Source: Gammaproteobacteria bacterium (lineage in GTDB: Bacteria > Pseudomonadota > Gammaproteobacteria > Steroidobacterales > Steroidobacteraceae). From it: a stretch of 64,000 nucleotides of DNA. The notes beneath the pieces were generated by a model. That model searched no databases. It was not told where the DNA came from and saw nothing but the letters and a program-made list of their open reading frames with translations. Location of the stretch: positions 1-64,000 of the forward strand of contig CANGBB010000008.1 of NCBI GenBank assembly GCA_947452065.1, written 5' to 3'. Made by a program: the position numbers and the translations under genes. This document shows positions 23,754 to 33,105 of the stretch, piece after piece. Positions within the stretch are counted from its first letter, which is position 1. Each line of letters opens with the position of its first letter.

Positions 23754-26006
23754 ATGTCTAGTAGACAAATCACGATCAGCCTGCGCCTGATTACCCTTGC
23801 AGCGAGCGCCGCTGCTTCAGCTCTGTCTCATGCCGCTGATTTCGCTGCCGAAAAAAGCAATCTTCTGGAAGAGGTTGAGGTGACGGCCCAGCGAACCTCT
23901 GCCTTGACCCAGGCGCCGACCAGCAGCCGGCTGGATGCAATGCAGCCTCAGTCTGAAATTGGCATCGAGCGCATTGCCAACACCATGGTGCCGACTGCCG
24001 ATTACGCCACGATCGCGAATCTGGCCCCGGGCGTCTCGAACGTCGAGACAAATGGCCCTGGATTGAGCGAATCCAAGCATCTGACGATGCGTGGATTTGA
24101 TGACGCGTCCTACAACGTGACGTACGACGGTATTCCTTTCGGTGACCAGAACGACTGGTCGCATCACAGCACCAGCTATTTCCCAGCGAAGGTTGTCGGC
24201 AAGATGGTGGTGGACCGTGGCCCGGGTACGGCCAGCACCATCGGCCAGGCCACGTTTGGCGGCACGATTGCCATGTATTCCAAGGATCCGCGTGAGGACA
24301 TGGTGTTCGTCCCGACGCTGAGTCGCGGCAGTTGGGACACGAGCCTGTCCCACTTTGAATTCAACACCGGCCGCATTGCCGAGCTGAATAACGCCACGGG
24401 AATCGTGAGCTTCCAGCGCATGACGACGGATGGTTATCGCACCGCCTCGGACATGAAGCGCGACACGTATTACCTGAAGTTCTTGCAGCCGCTAAGTGAG
24501 AGCACGACGATCACTCTCCTGAGCTCTTACAACAAGATTCGCTTTAGCAATCCTGGCACCGTTACGCAGGCGCAAATCGATACACTGGGACGCAACTATG
24601 GTCTCAGCGACACGCCTTTCGCCACTGATAATCGCCTCTACAACTATCAGGAAAAGGTGGCGGATTTTGAGTACGTTGGAATCGACTCCAAACTCAGCGA
24701 CAACTGGGAACTGAGCAACAAGGTCTATACTTACTACTACGACAACCAGAGCCGCGAAGCGCCGAAGGTCAAGACGGTCAGCGGCGTTCTGAACAACATC
24801 GGCTCCTTTAAAGTTAATCGCTATCGGAACTACGGTGATTACCTCGTTCTCTCGCGCAAGGACTCGATCGGCACCTTTAAGACTGGGATGTGGTTTGACT
24901 ACACTCGGAACCCCCGTTTCCTCTATGGTCTGAATTACACGAACACTGGGGATACGGCCACCGATCTTTCGTCGGCAACCGTATTGTTCGCGCCCGTGGC
25001 TGCCAATCCGCTGACCGCGGTTGGTGCGCAGGATTACAACTACAGCTACGACATGGTGGAATGGGCTCGCGCCTCACAGGGTTTCGCGGAGTACGAATGG
25101 CACCCTGGCGCGCTGACGGTTAACGCCGGCCTCAAGTACTTCAAATTCAAGCGAGACATCGAAGCGACGGTCAATGGGACCAAGGCGCGCCTGCCGCTCT
25201 ACTACAGCCACACTGATACCAAGACGCTGGGTTACCTCTCAGCGAACTATCTGTTTGCGCCGACCTGGTCTGCTTACGCGCAGGTGGCTCAGGGCATGCT
25301 GTCACCCAATCTGAATCAGTTCTACGTCGATACGCCGAGCAACAACACGATCAAGCCGGCTGAGACCATGAACTATCAGGTTGGCACGGTCTACCAGACG
25401 GACAGGTTCAATGCGGATGCCGATGTTTATTACATCGACTTCAAGAATTACGCCTACAAGGGTCCGACTAATTCTGCTGGTGATCCGCTCTACATTGGTC
25501 TCGCTCAAGGAGCCAAGTATCAGGGCGTTGAATTCCAGGGTACTTACTCGCTTGGCAACGGGCTCAGTGTGTACGGGAACTACGCCATGGCGAGTGCCAA
25601 GTTCAAGGGTTCGAACCTTGATGTGCCGACAGTTCCCAAGAACACTGCAGCGCTCGGACTTGTCTATGACAATGGTGGTTTCACCACCGCGCTGACCGAC
25701 AAGTTCGTGGACAGCTGGGCGGTTTACGACACCATCACCAACCCGGATGTAGCCGGCGGTGGTGCGACTCGTCGGGCTGATAGCGACAAGTATTGGCTCG
25801 CCGATTGGTCGCTGGGGTACAGCGCCAAGGTGTCCAACTCCTTCTTCCAGAGCTACAAGCTGCGTCTCCAGGTGAGCAACCTGTTCAATAACAAGGTGCA
25901 GGTCCTGAACGGTATCGATGCGTCGGCGGTGAACGCCTACACGAAGGATGCCTTCAATGTTCTGCCGGACCGCAATTACTTCCTGACGCTTTCGGGCGAA
26001 CTCTGA
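23754..26006 (+). CDS. TonB-dependent outer-membrane receptor
   Basis: A 750-residue receptor with a signal peptide (LITLAASAAASALSHA), TonB box LEEVEVTAQR, a plug with IANLAPGVSNVE, LTMRGFDDASYNVTYDGIPFGD and VDRGPGTAS, and a barrel that includes QVAQGMLSPNLNQFYVDTP. It ends in FLTLSGEL rather than with an aromatic residue. The phytase-like gene starts one base after its stop, so receptor and esterase are translationally coupled. The Pho-box array upstream suggests induction by phosphate starvation and uptake of an organic phosphate such as a phytate breakdown product; the substrate is inferred. Confidence 0.93.
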   Translation: MSSRQITISLRLITLAASAAASALSHAADFAAEKSNLLEEVEVTAQRTSALTQAPTSSRLDAMQPQSEIGIERIANTMVPTADYATIANLAPGVSNVETNGPGLSESKHLTMRGFDDASYNVTYDGIPFGDQNDWSHHSTSYFPAKVVGKMVVDRGPGTASTIGQATFGGTIAMYSKDPREDMVFVPTLSRGSWDTSLSHFEFNTGRIAELNNATGIVSFQRMTTDGYRTASDMKRDTYYLKFLQPLSESTTITLLSSYNKIRFSNPGTVTQAQIDTLGRNYGLSDTPFATDNRLYNYQEKVADFEYVGIDSKLSDNWELSNKVYTYYYDNQSREAPKVKTVSGVLNNIGSFKVNRYRNYGDYLVLSRKDSIGTFKTGMWFDYTRNPRFLYGLNYTNTGDTATDLSSATVLFAPVAANPLTAVGAQDYNYSYDMVEWARASQGFAEYEWHPGALTVNAGLKYFKFKRDIEATVNGTKARLPLYYSHTDTKTLGYLSANYLFAPTWSAYAQVAQGMLSPNLNQFYVDTPSNNTIKPAETMNYQVGTVYQTDRFNADADVYYIDFKNYAYKGPTNSAGDPLYIGLAQGAKYQGVEFQGTYSLGNGLSVYGNYAMASAKFKGSNLDVPTVPKNTAALGLVYDNGGFTTALTDKFVDSWAVYDTITNPDVAGGGATRRADSDKYWLADWSLGYSAKVSNSFFQSYKLRLQVSNLFNNKVQVLNGIDASAVNAYTKDAFNVLPDRNYFLTLSGEL

Positions 26007-26007
26007 A

Positions 26008-27324
26008 GTGCTGTACTCCCGCCTGACTGTAGCGGTTCTCGCGGCACTGGCCTGTTCAAGGGCCGGTGCCGCGGTCACCTACCTCGGTGTCGCCACACTG
26101 GATGGATTGGATAAATCCGGGCTGAGCGGCAAGCTGGAGGACGGTGTTCGGTCGCCGGCAGTCATCGGCGGGTTTTCAGCTATTGCTTGGACGGGCCGCG
26201 GCAACAGTTATCTGGTCCTACCCGACCGCGGCCCCAACGCCGAGGCCTATGCGGGCGGCGACGGCGTGGATAACACGCAGTCCTTCATTAACCGCGTTCA
26301 GGCTATCGATATCGAAGTGACCGGCGATGCCAGCCATGGCTGGAGTGTTGCTGGCCGGCTGAAGAGCACCTCGCTGTTGAGTAGTGAGGTGCCGCTCACA
26401 GGGGCTACGACCGGCAACCCTGAGCGCCGCTATTTCACGGGGCTCAGTAGCGGAATCGATCCGACTGTTCTAACACGGAGCATGCGTCTGGATTCCGAAG
26501 GGTTGCGCGTTGCCAGTGATCGAAAGAGCTTTTTCGTGTCTGACGAATACGGCCCATTCGTCTACGAATTTGCCATGAGTACTGGCCAGCGGCTACGCAG
26601 TTTTGTGCTTCCTTCTGAGTTTGTGGTGCAGAAGGCGGCCGCGATCGGCAAGCAGGAGATCGCGACGAATACCACCGGCCGCGTGTCTAACAAGGGTATG
26701 GAAGGCCTGGCCATTACGCCGGATGGCGGAACGCTCGTCGGGCTCATGCAGGCCCCCTTGCTCCAGGATCACGCGCTCAGTGCTGAAGATGGCAAGTCTG
26801 CGGTGGGTATCTATTCACGGCTGATCAGTATTGACCTGCGTCATTGCTCGGCTGGAACTCAGGCCTCGTGTGCGACCCGTCAGTTTGTTTACGAGCAGTC
26901 GGCTCCGACGACCGGCAACAGTGAGTTGCTTGCGGTCAATGAGCATCAGTTTCTGGCAATCGAGCGCGATGGCAAGGCCGGGGGTGGATCGGTCAAGTTG
27001 ATTACTCTCATCGATCTCGAGGGTGCAACCGATATTTCCGCTGTAGCTCAGTTGCCGCAGACTGGCCTCCCTGCGGTTGTTAAGCCCACTAAGAAGCGCG
27101 TGTTGTTTGATTTGGCCGCGACCTTGAAGGCAGCGGGTGAGACTGTTGTGGAGAAGTACGAAGGCCTCGCATTCGGACCCGATCTTCCGGATGGGCGGCA
27201 CCTGCTTCTGGTCAGCGTCGATAATGATTTCGTACGGGATGCACCTAGCAAAATCTACGCTTTTGCTGTTGATCGCAACGAACTCCCCGAATTCAAACAG
27301 CAGGTCTTCTCTGGCGCTAAGTAG
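26008..27324 (+). CDS. Phytase-family esterase-like protein (PF13449 type)
   Basis: A secreted beta-propeller-like protein of 438 residues with a signal peptide (LTVAVLAALACSRAGA). Repeated acidic motifs are typical of 'esterase-like activity of phytase' proteins: YLVLPDRGPNAEAY, FFVSDEYGPFVYEF, KGMEGLAITPDGGTLVGLMQ, FLAIERDGKAGGG and VEKYEGLAFGPDLPDGRHLLLVSVDNDF. The enzyme probably hydrolyses phosphate monoesters or diesters, with Ca held by the Asp/Glu residues. GTG 26008 follows the receptor stop after one base. The following gene starts 116 bases later. Confidence 0.85.
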   Translation: MLYSRLTVAVLAALACSRAGAAVTYLGVATLDGLDKSGLSGKLEDGVRSPAVIGGFSAIAWTGRGNSYLVLPDRGPNAEAYAGGDGVDNTQSFINRVQAIDIEVTGDASHGWSVAGRLKSTSLLSSEVPLTGATTGNPERRYFTGLSSGIDPTVLTRSMRLDSEGLRVASDRKSFFVSDEYGPFVYEFAMSTGQRLRSFVLPSEFVVQKAAAIGKQEIATNTTGRVSNKGMEGLAITPDGGTLVGLMQAPLLQDHALSAEDGKSAVGIYSRLISIDLRHCSAGTQASCATRQFVYEQSAPTTGNSELLAVNEHQFLAIERDGKAGGGSVKLITLIDLEGATDISAVAQLPQTGLPAVVKPTKKRVLFDLAATLKAAGETVVEKYEGLAFGPDLPDGRHLLLVSVDNDFVRDAPSKIYAFAVDRNELPEFKQQVFSGAK

Positions 27325-27440
27325 TGTCGCGGGAGGGCGTGTATCCTGCGGCCAGGTATGATTCGCAGCCGGTGGCGTTAAGGTCTGGCTGATCGCCACG
27401 CCAGCCGTAGTCTTAGGGAGTACCTGCCACCATCGCTCCA

Positions 27441-28637
27441 GTGTCCAAATCGCTCCGTCGAGGATCGGTCCTTGAGGTCCTGCGTGCCTTCCTCAAGCTC
27501 GGCTGCAGCTCTTTTGGCGGTCCGATCGCGCATTTGGGCTACTTCCGTGCTGAGTTCGTAGAGCGTCGAGGGTGGCTTGATGATCAGTCCTATATCGATC
27601 TGATTGCCCTCTGCCAGTTCCTGCCGGGTCCCGCGAGTAGCCAGATTGGCATGGCGTTAGGGCACAAGCGCGCGGGTTGGTTGGGTGCGCTGGCGGCGTG
27701 GCTGGGTTTTACACTGCCTTCAGCCATCGCGCTGATTCTGTTCGCCTACGGTATTGCTCAATGGCCCGCTTTGGCCTTGTCGGGTGCATTGCATGGGCTG
27801 ATGGTTGTGGCTGCCGCCGTGGTCGCACAAGCCGTGTGCGCCATGGCCAAATCACTTTGTCCTGACCGTCTGCGTGCGGGAATCGCGTTGGGTGCCGCAT
27901 CAATCCTCATTGCCGCTCCTTCAGCCGTCGGGCAGATCTGGGTCATTCTGCTCGGCGGTCTTGCCGGCTACTGGATGCAGCCTCAGCGCCCCATGCTGCC
28001 GGCCGCTCGTTCGGAGTGCAGTGTCAGTCGACGCACTGGCGGAGTGCTGCTGGGACTCTTCGCTTTATTGCTGCTGTTACTGCCAACTCTCGCTGTTGTC
28101 TGGTCATCGCCTTGGCTGAGTGCAGCCTCAGTTTTCTACCGGTCCGGCGCGCTTGTTTTCGGCGGTGGCCATGTCGTATTGCCGCTTCTGCAAGCGGGCG
28201 TGGTACCGCCAGGATGGATCAGTAACGACATCTTCCTAACCGGTTACGGAGCTGCACAGGCACTACCTGGGCCGCTGTTCGCATTTGCGGCTTACGTCGG
28301 TGCTGCGATGTTCTCGCCTTTGGGCGGCTGGATTGGCGGATTGATGCTGTTAGGGGCAATCTTCCTGCCAGCCTTCCTTCTGGTTTTTGGAGCGCTACCG
28401 TTCTGGGATACTCTCCGGCACCGCGAGAGTGTGCGACGCGCCATGGGCGGCATCAATGCAGCGGTGGTGGGCATATTGGCAGCGGCTCTGTATGAGCCAG
28501 TGTGTACAAGTGCAATTCATGCCCGCTCAGACTGCTTACTCGCCCTTGCGGCCTTTGGCCTACTCGTATTCGCTCGAATCTCACCAGTGTTAGTGGTTGC
28601 GTTAGGAGCCGTGGTGGGGTGGGGGATGTCCACTTAG
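27441..28637 (+). CDS. chrA: Chromate transporter ChrA (CHR family)
   Basis: A 398-residue inner-membrane protein made of two homologous CHR halves, as in long-chain ChrA. The first half starts with FLKLGCSSFGGPIAHLGYFR and has LCQFLPGPASSQIG; the second half has FYRSGALVFGGGHVVLPLL and GAAQALPGPLFAFAAYVG. These duplicated GGP and PGP motifs define the family, which exports chromate (perhaps with sulfate or another oxyanion). GTG 27441 is the likely start; no ATG is available near it. Any link to the surrounding phosphate genes is unclear. Confidence 0.92.
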   Translation: MSKSLRRGSVLEVLRAFLKLGCSSFGGPIAHLGYFRAEFVERRGWLDDQSYIDLIALCQFLPGPASSQIGMALGHKRAGWLGALAAWLGFTLPSAIALILFAYGIAQWPALALSGALHGLMVVAAAVVAQAVCAMAKSLCPDRLRAGIALGAASILIAAPSAVGQIWVILLGGLAGYWMQPQRPMLPAARSECSVSRRTGGVLLGLFALLLLLLPTLAVVWSSPWLSAASVFYRSGALVFGGGHVVLPLLQAGVVPPGWISNDIFLTGYGAAQALPGPLFAFAAYVGAAMFSPLGGWIGGLMLLGAIFLPAFLLVFGALPFWDTLRHRESVRRAMGGINAAVVGILAAALYEPVCTSAIHARSDCLLALAAFGLLVFARISPVLVVALGAVVGWGMST

Positions 28638-28760
28638 CCGCTTTTTAAGCGTGCTTCAAACGCACCAGAGCGCCTGCTTCACGGCAACGCGTCAGGCTTC
28701 GAAGTTCCGCGGTCTCCTGCTCATAAAGATAAACAATCAACCTAGACCAAGATTTCCGGG

Positions 28761-30359
28761 TCAGTTCGAGGGTTTGGGCTTGCCCGCGAGGAATGTTGAT
28801 AACAGCCACAGTGTTGCTGCGAGTCCCGCATAGGCGGTGCAGAACTGGATGGCAACGGCATGTGATACTCCGCTCAGTTGCCATAGCGCATACATGCTTC
28901 CATCTGCACGTACCGAATGAATGATGCCGAAGTAGCACAGCACGCTTCCGACAGCCAGAAAGGCTGCTGCATTGCGCATTCTCGAGTCGATCATCTCGGC
29001 TACGACCGCCGTCCAGATTGTGGCGGTGATAATAAATCCGTTGCCCAATGCCACGATGACAGCCAACTGTGGCAGCCCACCGGTGGTTGTTGTCAGCAGC
29101 TCGTTGAAGCGTTCCGGCGAAAGAAATGTGGTGTTGCTCAGCTCAATCGTGACCATACGAGCTATGGCTGGAAAGAAGCCAAATACCACAGCAACGGAAT
29201 GGCGGGCATCGATAGCCTGAAAGGCCTGCACAGTCATGTCCAGAGCGACGTAGATGAGCACAGGGGCAAGTACGGCGATAGGAATCAATTCAAGAAGGTT
29301 TGATAGAACTCCACAGATGCCACCGATGCCGATGCACAGCCCAGTCAGCCAGGTGTAGGCAACGCGTGCGCCCATTTGCTTGTAAGCCGGATGACCGATA
29401 TACGGTGTCGTCTGAGCTACGCCACCCACGAAGCCGGCGGCCAAGGTGGCAGCCCCTTCCGCTAACAAAATGCTACGGACGTCGTAGTCATCGCCCGCGA
29501 CACGCGCGCTTTCGGTGTTGTTGACTCCGCCGATGATCGTCAACAGCGCAAACGGAACCAGTAGCGGTAGATAGCCCAAGGCGAGCGGCAAACTATGCAA
29601 AATCTCTAGGTCAGGGCGCGGCAATGAAAATCGCAGTGGAGTGAGCACCGGCGTATGAAAGACCATGCCGGAGAACTGACAGATCCACAGGATGTAGTAG
29701 AGCGCAGTACCGACCAGCACGGCAAACAGAACACCGGGCAGTCCGCCTGGAATACGGCCCTTCGCCACCAGCGCATAGAGCACCAGACCAAGGCTGAGGA
29801 AGCCAATCACTGGTGACTGCATCAACTCGATGATCGGCAGGAAGCCAATGAGCATCAGAGCGATGCCGGCAAGTGATCCCAATAGGCCTGCTTGCGGAAT
29901 GATGCGTCGTAAGGATCGGCCAGCAAACGACAAAGGCAGCTTCACCAGGCCCATAACCATCGTCGCCGCCATACCCAGATGCCAAGTCTCCAGGCCAGCC
30001 GCCTCGGCATCTAAGCCGGATGCCCTGAAACGTACAAACGCGGGTCCAAGCACCAACACGGCCATGCCAATTGTGGATGGCGTATCCAAACCAAACGGCA
30101 TGGCGGTGACATCGGTACGGCCTAAGCGGCGTGCAAGTCTTACAGCCAGAGCGGTGTAAAGAAGGTCGCCTACTAGGACGCCAAATGCTGTGCCCGGAAT
30201 CATACGACCAAGGACGGTATCGGCGGGCACGCCGAAGCCGCCGATCAGGATCCCCGCCAACAGGGCCATGACGGACAAGTTATCGACGGACAACGCCAGT
30301 AGTCCGTTGATATCGCCTGGCAGGATGCGTAAGGGGCGCAATGTCTTAAGGACGTTCAT
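28761..30359 (-). CDS. NCS2-like permease (nucleobase/xanthine-uracil type)
   Basis: A 532-residue inner-membrane protein with 12-14 hydrophobic helices. It fits the NCS2/AzgA-like superfamily by length and by features such as DVTAMPFGLDTPST, GGVNNTESARVAGDDYDVR, LLAEGAATLAAGFVGGVAQTTPYIGHPAYKQMGAR, and a C-terminal amphipathic region (motifs listed separately). The substrate cannot be told. With a nuclease and a nucleotide phosphodiesterase nearby, uptake of free nucleobases is a reasonable guess. It is divergent from the S1/P1 nuclease gene. Confidence 0.75.
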   Translation of the reverse strand: MNVLKTLRPLRILPGDINGLLALSVDNLSVMALLAGILIGGFGVPADTVLGRMIPGTAFGVLVGDLLYTALAVRLARRLGRTDVTAMPFGLDTPSTIGMAVLVLGPAFVRFRASGLDAEAAGLETWHLGMAATMVMGLVKLPLSFAGRSLRRIIPQAGLLGSLAGIALMLIGFLPIIELMQSPVIGFLSLGLVLYALVAKGRIPGGLPGVLFAVLVGTALYYILWICQFSGMVFHTPVLTPLRFSLPRPDLEILHSLPLALGYLPLLVPFALLTIIGGVNNTESARVAGDDYDVRSILLAEGAATLAAGFVGGVAQTTPYIGHPAYKQMGARVAYTWLTGLCIGIGGICGVLSNLLELIPIAVLAPVLIYVALDMTVQAFQAIDARHSVAVVFGFFPAIARMVTIELSNTTFLSPERFNELLTTTTGGLPQLAVIVALGNGFIITATIWTAVVAEMIDSRMRNAAAFLAVGSVLCYFGIIHSVRADGSMYALWQLSGVSHAVAIQFCTAYAGLAATLWLLSTFLAGKPKPSN

Positions 30360-30525
30360 GCGATCTATCTTGGCATTTTAGCTCTCAGTCGCGAAGGCAT
30401 TTCTATGGAGCCCGATTCATGGCCCGCCATCATCGCGGCTGTCGGGGCAGTTGCAGATGGCCCTTTAGTGGTCCCGAGTGGGTCATTCATTGTGACGCTC
30501 CTATCAGCCGCCAGGCCAACGGCGT

Positions 30526-30543
30526 ATGTCACAAGCCTGTAAG
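30526..30543 (+). promoter_or_regulatory. Pho-box-like site upstream of S1/P1 nuclease
   Basis: ATGTCAC and CTGTAAG are separated by AAGC (11-bp period), matching the PhoB half-site 5-6 of 7 each, 58 bases before the nuclease ATG. The rest of the 30360-30600 gap shows no convincing gene. Confidence 0.45.
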
Positions 30544-30600
30544 AATTCGACCCCACAGTCACATTAGGTGCCAAATGATGACAGTGGAACGGGTAGCCCG

Positions 30601-31608
30601 ATGCAGTGGAAAGTCAGATGGATTGTGCTGCTATTGGCATTCAACAGTGCCGATTCATGCGCGTGGAATGCGATTGGGCACCAAGTGATTGGCGGGATCG
30701 CTGATCGTCTAATAGAAGGAACGCCCGCACAGCAACATGTCAGGGACATCCTGCGCGCCGAATCGCTGTCAACCGCCTCAGTATGGGCTGATTGTGCCAA
30801 GGGCGTGGATGAACAGGGATCGTTCCGATACGTCTCCAGTGATCGCTTCCCGGAGTGTCAGCCTTTCGACACTCCGGAAGGGCGTGAGCAGATGGTCGAT
30901 TACGTGATGCGTAACGATGGTCGCTGCACTGTGTTGCCTGGTCAGGAAACATGCCACCGGCAGTATCACTACGCCGACCTTGATTCCTCGATGAGTGTTT
31001 ATCGGCCGGGTGTTGAAGGTAGTAGCGATCACGACATTGTTTCCGGAATCAAGGCCGCGGTTGCAGTGCTCGCTGGAAGGCAAGCGCCGGACCCATTCTA
31101 TATTCCATCCAAAGTTGTCGCGTTGCGACTGCTCGTACACTGGGTAGGAGACCTTCATCAGCCATTACATGTCGCAGCCGTCCACATCGACAGCGCTGGG
31201 CAGATCGTCTCAGCTCAAGAGTTTTTAGCGGAATCCGAGACTCGCGGTGGAAATCTAATCCGGCATGATGGTCGTTCCCTCCATGCGGAATGGGACGAAG
31301 CCCCTGAGGGCGTGGTTCAACCGCTGTTTTTTCAGGAAGCCGCTCGTGCCGCTAGGTCAAACTCACTTATCCCGGGTCCGGTCGAAAGCTGGCCGGAGAT
31401 TTGGGCCAGCGAGTCAGCGCGCAACAGCTTGCGGGTGTTCGACGGGATGCAGTTCATGGCGCGCAGCTGCACGGCCAATAATCGCTGCGTATGGGAGGCG
31501 CATACGCCAGAGTCCTATGCGGAACGTAGGGTTAACCTTCAGCACGATGCTATGATCGAAGCGGGTGTGCGTTTGTCCCAACTGCTCAGCGCACTTTGGC
31601 CAAGATGA
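30601..31608 (+). CDS. Secreted S1/P1-type nuclease
   Basis: Zinc-dependent nuclease of 335 residues that cleaves single-stranded nucleic acids and can remove 3'-phosphates. After the signal peptide (WIVLLLAFNSADSCA) the predicted mature N-terminus is Trp, whose amino group is a zinc ligand in this family (WNAIGHQVIGG). Other zinc ligands: RQYHYADLD, LLVHWVGDLHQPLH, and GGNL...LHAEWDE. ATG 30601 is chosen because it gives a standard signal peptide; the frame is open to 30568. Extracellular nucleic acids are a phosphate source, which fits the Pho-like site upstream. The EF-hand gene follows after 31 bases. Confidence 0.92.
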   Translation: MQWKVRWIVLLLAFNSADSCAWNAIGHQVIGGIADRLIEGTPAQQHVRDILRAESLSTASVWADCAKGVDEQGSFRYVSSDRFPECQPFDTPEGREQMVDYVMRNDGRCTVLPGQETCHRQYHYADLDSSMSVYRPGVEGSSDHDIVSGIKAAVAVLAGRQAPDPFYIPSKVVALRLLVHWVGDLHQPLHVAAVHIDSAGQIVSAQEFLAESETRGGNLIRHDGRSLHAEWDEAPEGVVQPLFFQEAARAARSNSLIPGPVESWPEIWASESARNSLRVFDGMQFMARSCTANNRCVWEAHTPESYAERRVNLQHDAMIEAGVRLSQLLSALWPR

Positions 31609-31639
31609 AATACAAAACCCTGCTCGGGAAGTCAAAGGC

Positions 31640-32047
31640 ATGTCTGTAAAGCTGATTTCTGCTTCGATCGCCTCCATGGTGATGGGTTTGGCAATGGCTC
31701 AAAACGCCCCTGATGGCGACGCTCGCAAAGAGCAAAGCCGGATAGATTTAGCTGCGCGTTTCAAGCAGCTGGACAAGAATGGAGATGGCAAGCTGACCCT
31801 GGATGAGCTCACCGCCGGGTTCTCAAGCGTCCCACTCGGACGCCGTCCGGCCGGCCCCGATACGGGAGCGACCGAACCTTCAGAAAAACTCAGCCAGCCG
31901 ACAATGTCAGTAGGTGAGTTCCTCAAGGCCGCTGATTCGAATAACGACGGCGTGCTGAGCGTTGATGAATTTACTTCGATGGTTGAGAAGGTCCGGGAGT
32001 CTGGGCGCTCAGGCGGTGGAATGGGCGGAGGCATGGACGGCGCATAG
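31640..32047 (+). CDS. Small secreted EF-hand calcium-binding protein
   Basis: A protein of 135 residues with a signal peptide (LISASIASMVMGLAMA) and two canonical EF-hand loops, DKNGDGKLTLDE near residue 45 and DSNNDGVLSVDE near residue 97, separated by a Pro-rich linker; the C-terminus is Gly-rich. It probably binds Ca in the periplasm. It follows the nuclease gene closely on the same strand and may be cotranscribed. The role is unknown. Confidence 0.82.
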   Translation: MSVKLISASIASMVMGLAMAQNAPDGDARKEQSRIDLAARFKQLDKNGDGKLTLDELTAGFSSVPLGRRPAGPDTGATEPSEKLSQPTMSVGEFLKAADSNNDGVLSVDEFTSMVEKVRESGRSGGGMGGGMDGA

Positions 32048-32199
32048 ATTCGCTGCTCGGCTAACGGCTAACCGTGGTCGGGTGTGCACGGTGCTTTCGC
32101 ACTAAGGAATGGCGCGCTGTGGCCTGCCATAAACCACGATCAAATCAATGACATAAGAGTTCGTGGTTAATGCGGTTGTGGCGCGCCACTCCTGAAAGA

Positions 32200-32997
32200 T
32201 CAGCGATAAGCCACCATCGGCACCGGCTCGTGCCGCCTGTGGGCAGTGTCATGAAGGGCTGTCGGACTCACCGTGCGGCGGGCCGATGCGTAGCATTCGC
32301 AGGCACTGGCCTCCAGCCCCTGTCGGTCGAGAATGGACAGGCAGCCCCGTCGGTGTTCGATCAGTTCGGCATTCTGCAAGCGACGGGCGGACTGCATCAC
32401 AGCTTCGCGACGCACGCCGAGCAGGTTGGCCAGTTCTTCGTAAGTGACCGACAGGTGGTTTCCGTGCATGCGATCCATGACCAGAAGCAACCACGTGCAA
32501 AGCCGATCGTTCAAACAATGGTGTGTGTTGCAGGCCACAGTCTGAGCCGCGATCTGCATCATCGCCCAGCTGTACTGCATCAGAATGTCACGCAGATCCT
32601 GCGAGCGGTGGAACTCACTCCGCAACGTCAATCTTGATATTTTTAGGGCGCTGCCACCCTGCAGCACCACGGCGTGGTCGCTGCAGGTGCGGTCGCTGAA
32701 TAGCGCTGGGAGGCCTACGGCTCCTTCGCGACCGACGATGCCAAACTGCGCCGAACAGGAATCCTTGAGTACATGCTGCAGCGTTACGACGCTGGAGGTG
32801 GGAAACCAGACATGCGCTCCGCTGTACCGGACGCCGGAGAGAACGTGGCCTGCGGGCAGCGTAACTGGGCTGAGGTGTGGCAGAAGTCGGTTTCTGCTCT
32901 CTTCGGATAACTCTCGCAGCAGGTCATTCCGCTCGATCTCATGCATCACATTCACGGGCTGCAGCTCCTCAGGTACGTTGGACATCCGGCTGATCAC
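32200..32997 (-). CDS. Crp/Fnr-family transcriptional regulator
   Basis: A 265-residue regulator. The N-terminal cyclic-nucleotide-binding-like domain has LPAGHVLSGVRYSGAHVWFPTSS and GREGAVGLPALF but lacks the RxS phosphate-binding motif of cAMP-binding Crp. The winged helix contains SVTYEELANLLGVRREAVMQSARRLQ. This type (without Fe-S Cys clusters) is common in soil proteobacteria and often responds to stress. It is on the same strand as the tad operon, 109 bases downstream of tadD, so it may be independent or read through. Confidence 0.85.
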   Translation of the reverse strand: MISRMSNVPEELQPVNVMHEIERNDLLRELSEESRNRLLPHLSPVTLPAGHVLSGVRYSGAHVWFPTSSVVTLQHVLKDSCSAQFGIVGREGAVGLPALFSDRTCSDHAVVLQGGSALKISRLTLRSEFHRSQDLRDILMQYSWAMMQIAAQTVACNTHHCLNDRLCTWLLLVMDRMHGNHLSVTYEELANLLGVRREAVMQSARRLQNAELIEHRRGCLSILDRQGLEASACECYASARRTVSPTALHDTAHRRHEPVPMVAYR

Positions 32998-33105
32998 TGC
33001 GATCGCGAATGACCGGGAGCTACTGTGCGCCTAGGAGAGCGGCAAATCCTGAGGGGTTGCACACGGGAAATAGGGACAACTACGACCACCACTTTTAATT
33101 CGCGG

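Noticed and set aside
30365-30574. Possible small gene in the gap before the S1/P1 nuclease
   Set aside because: No ribosome site, low-complexity Thr/Ala composition, and it overlaps the Pho-like site.
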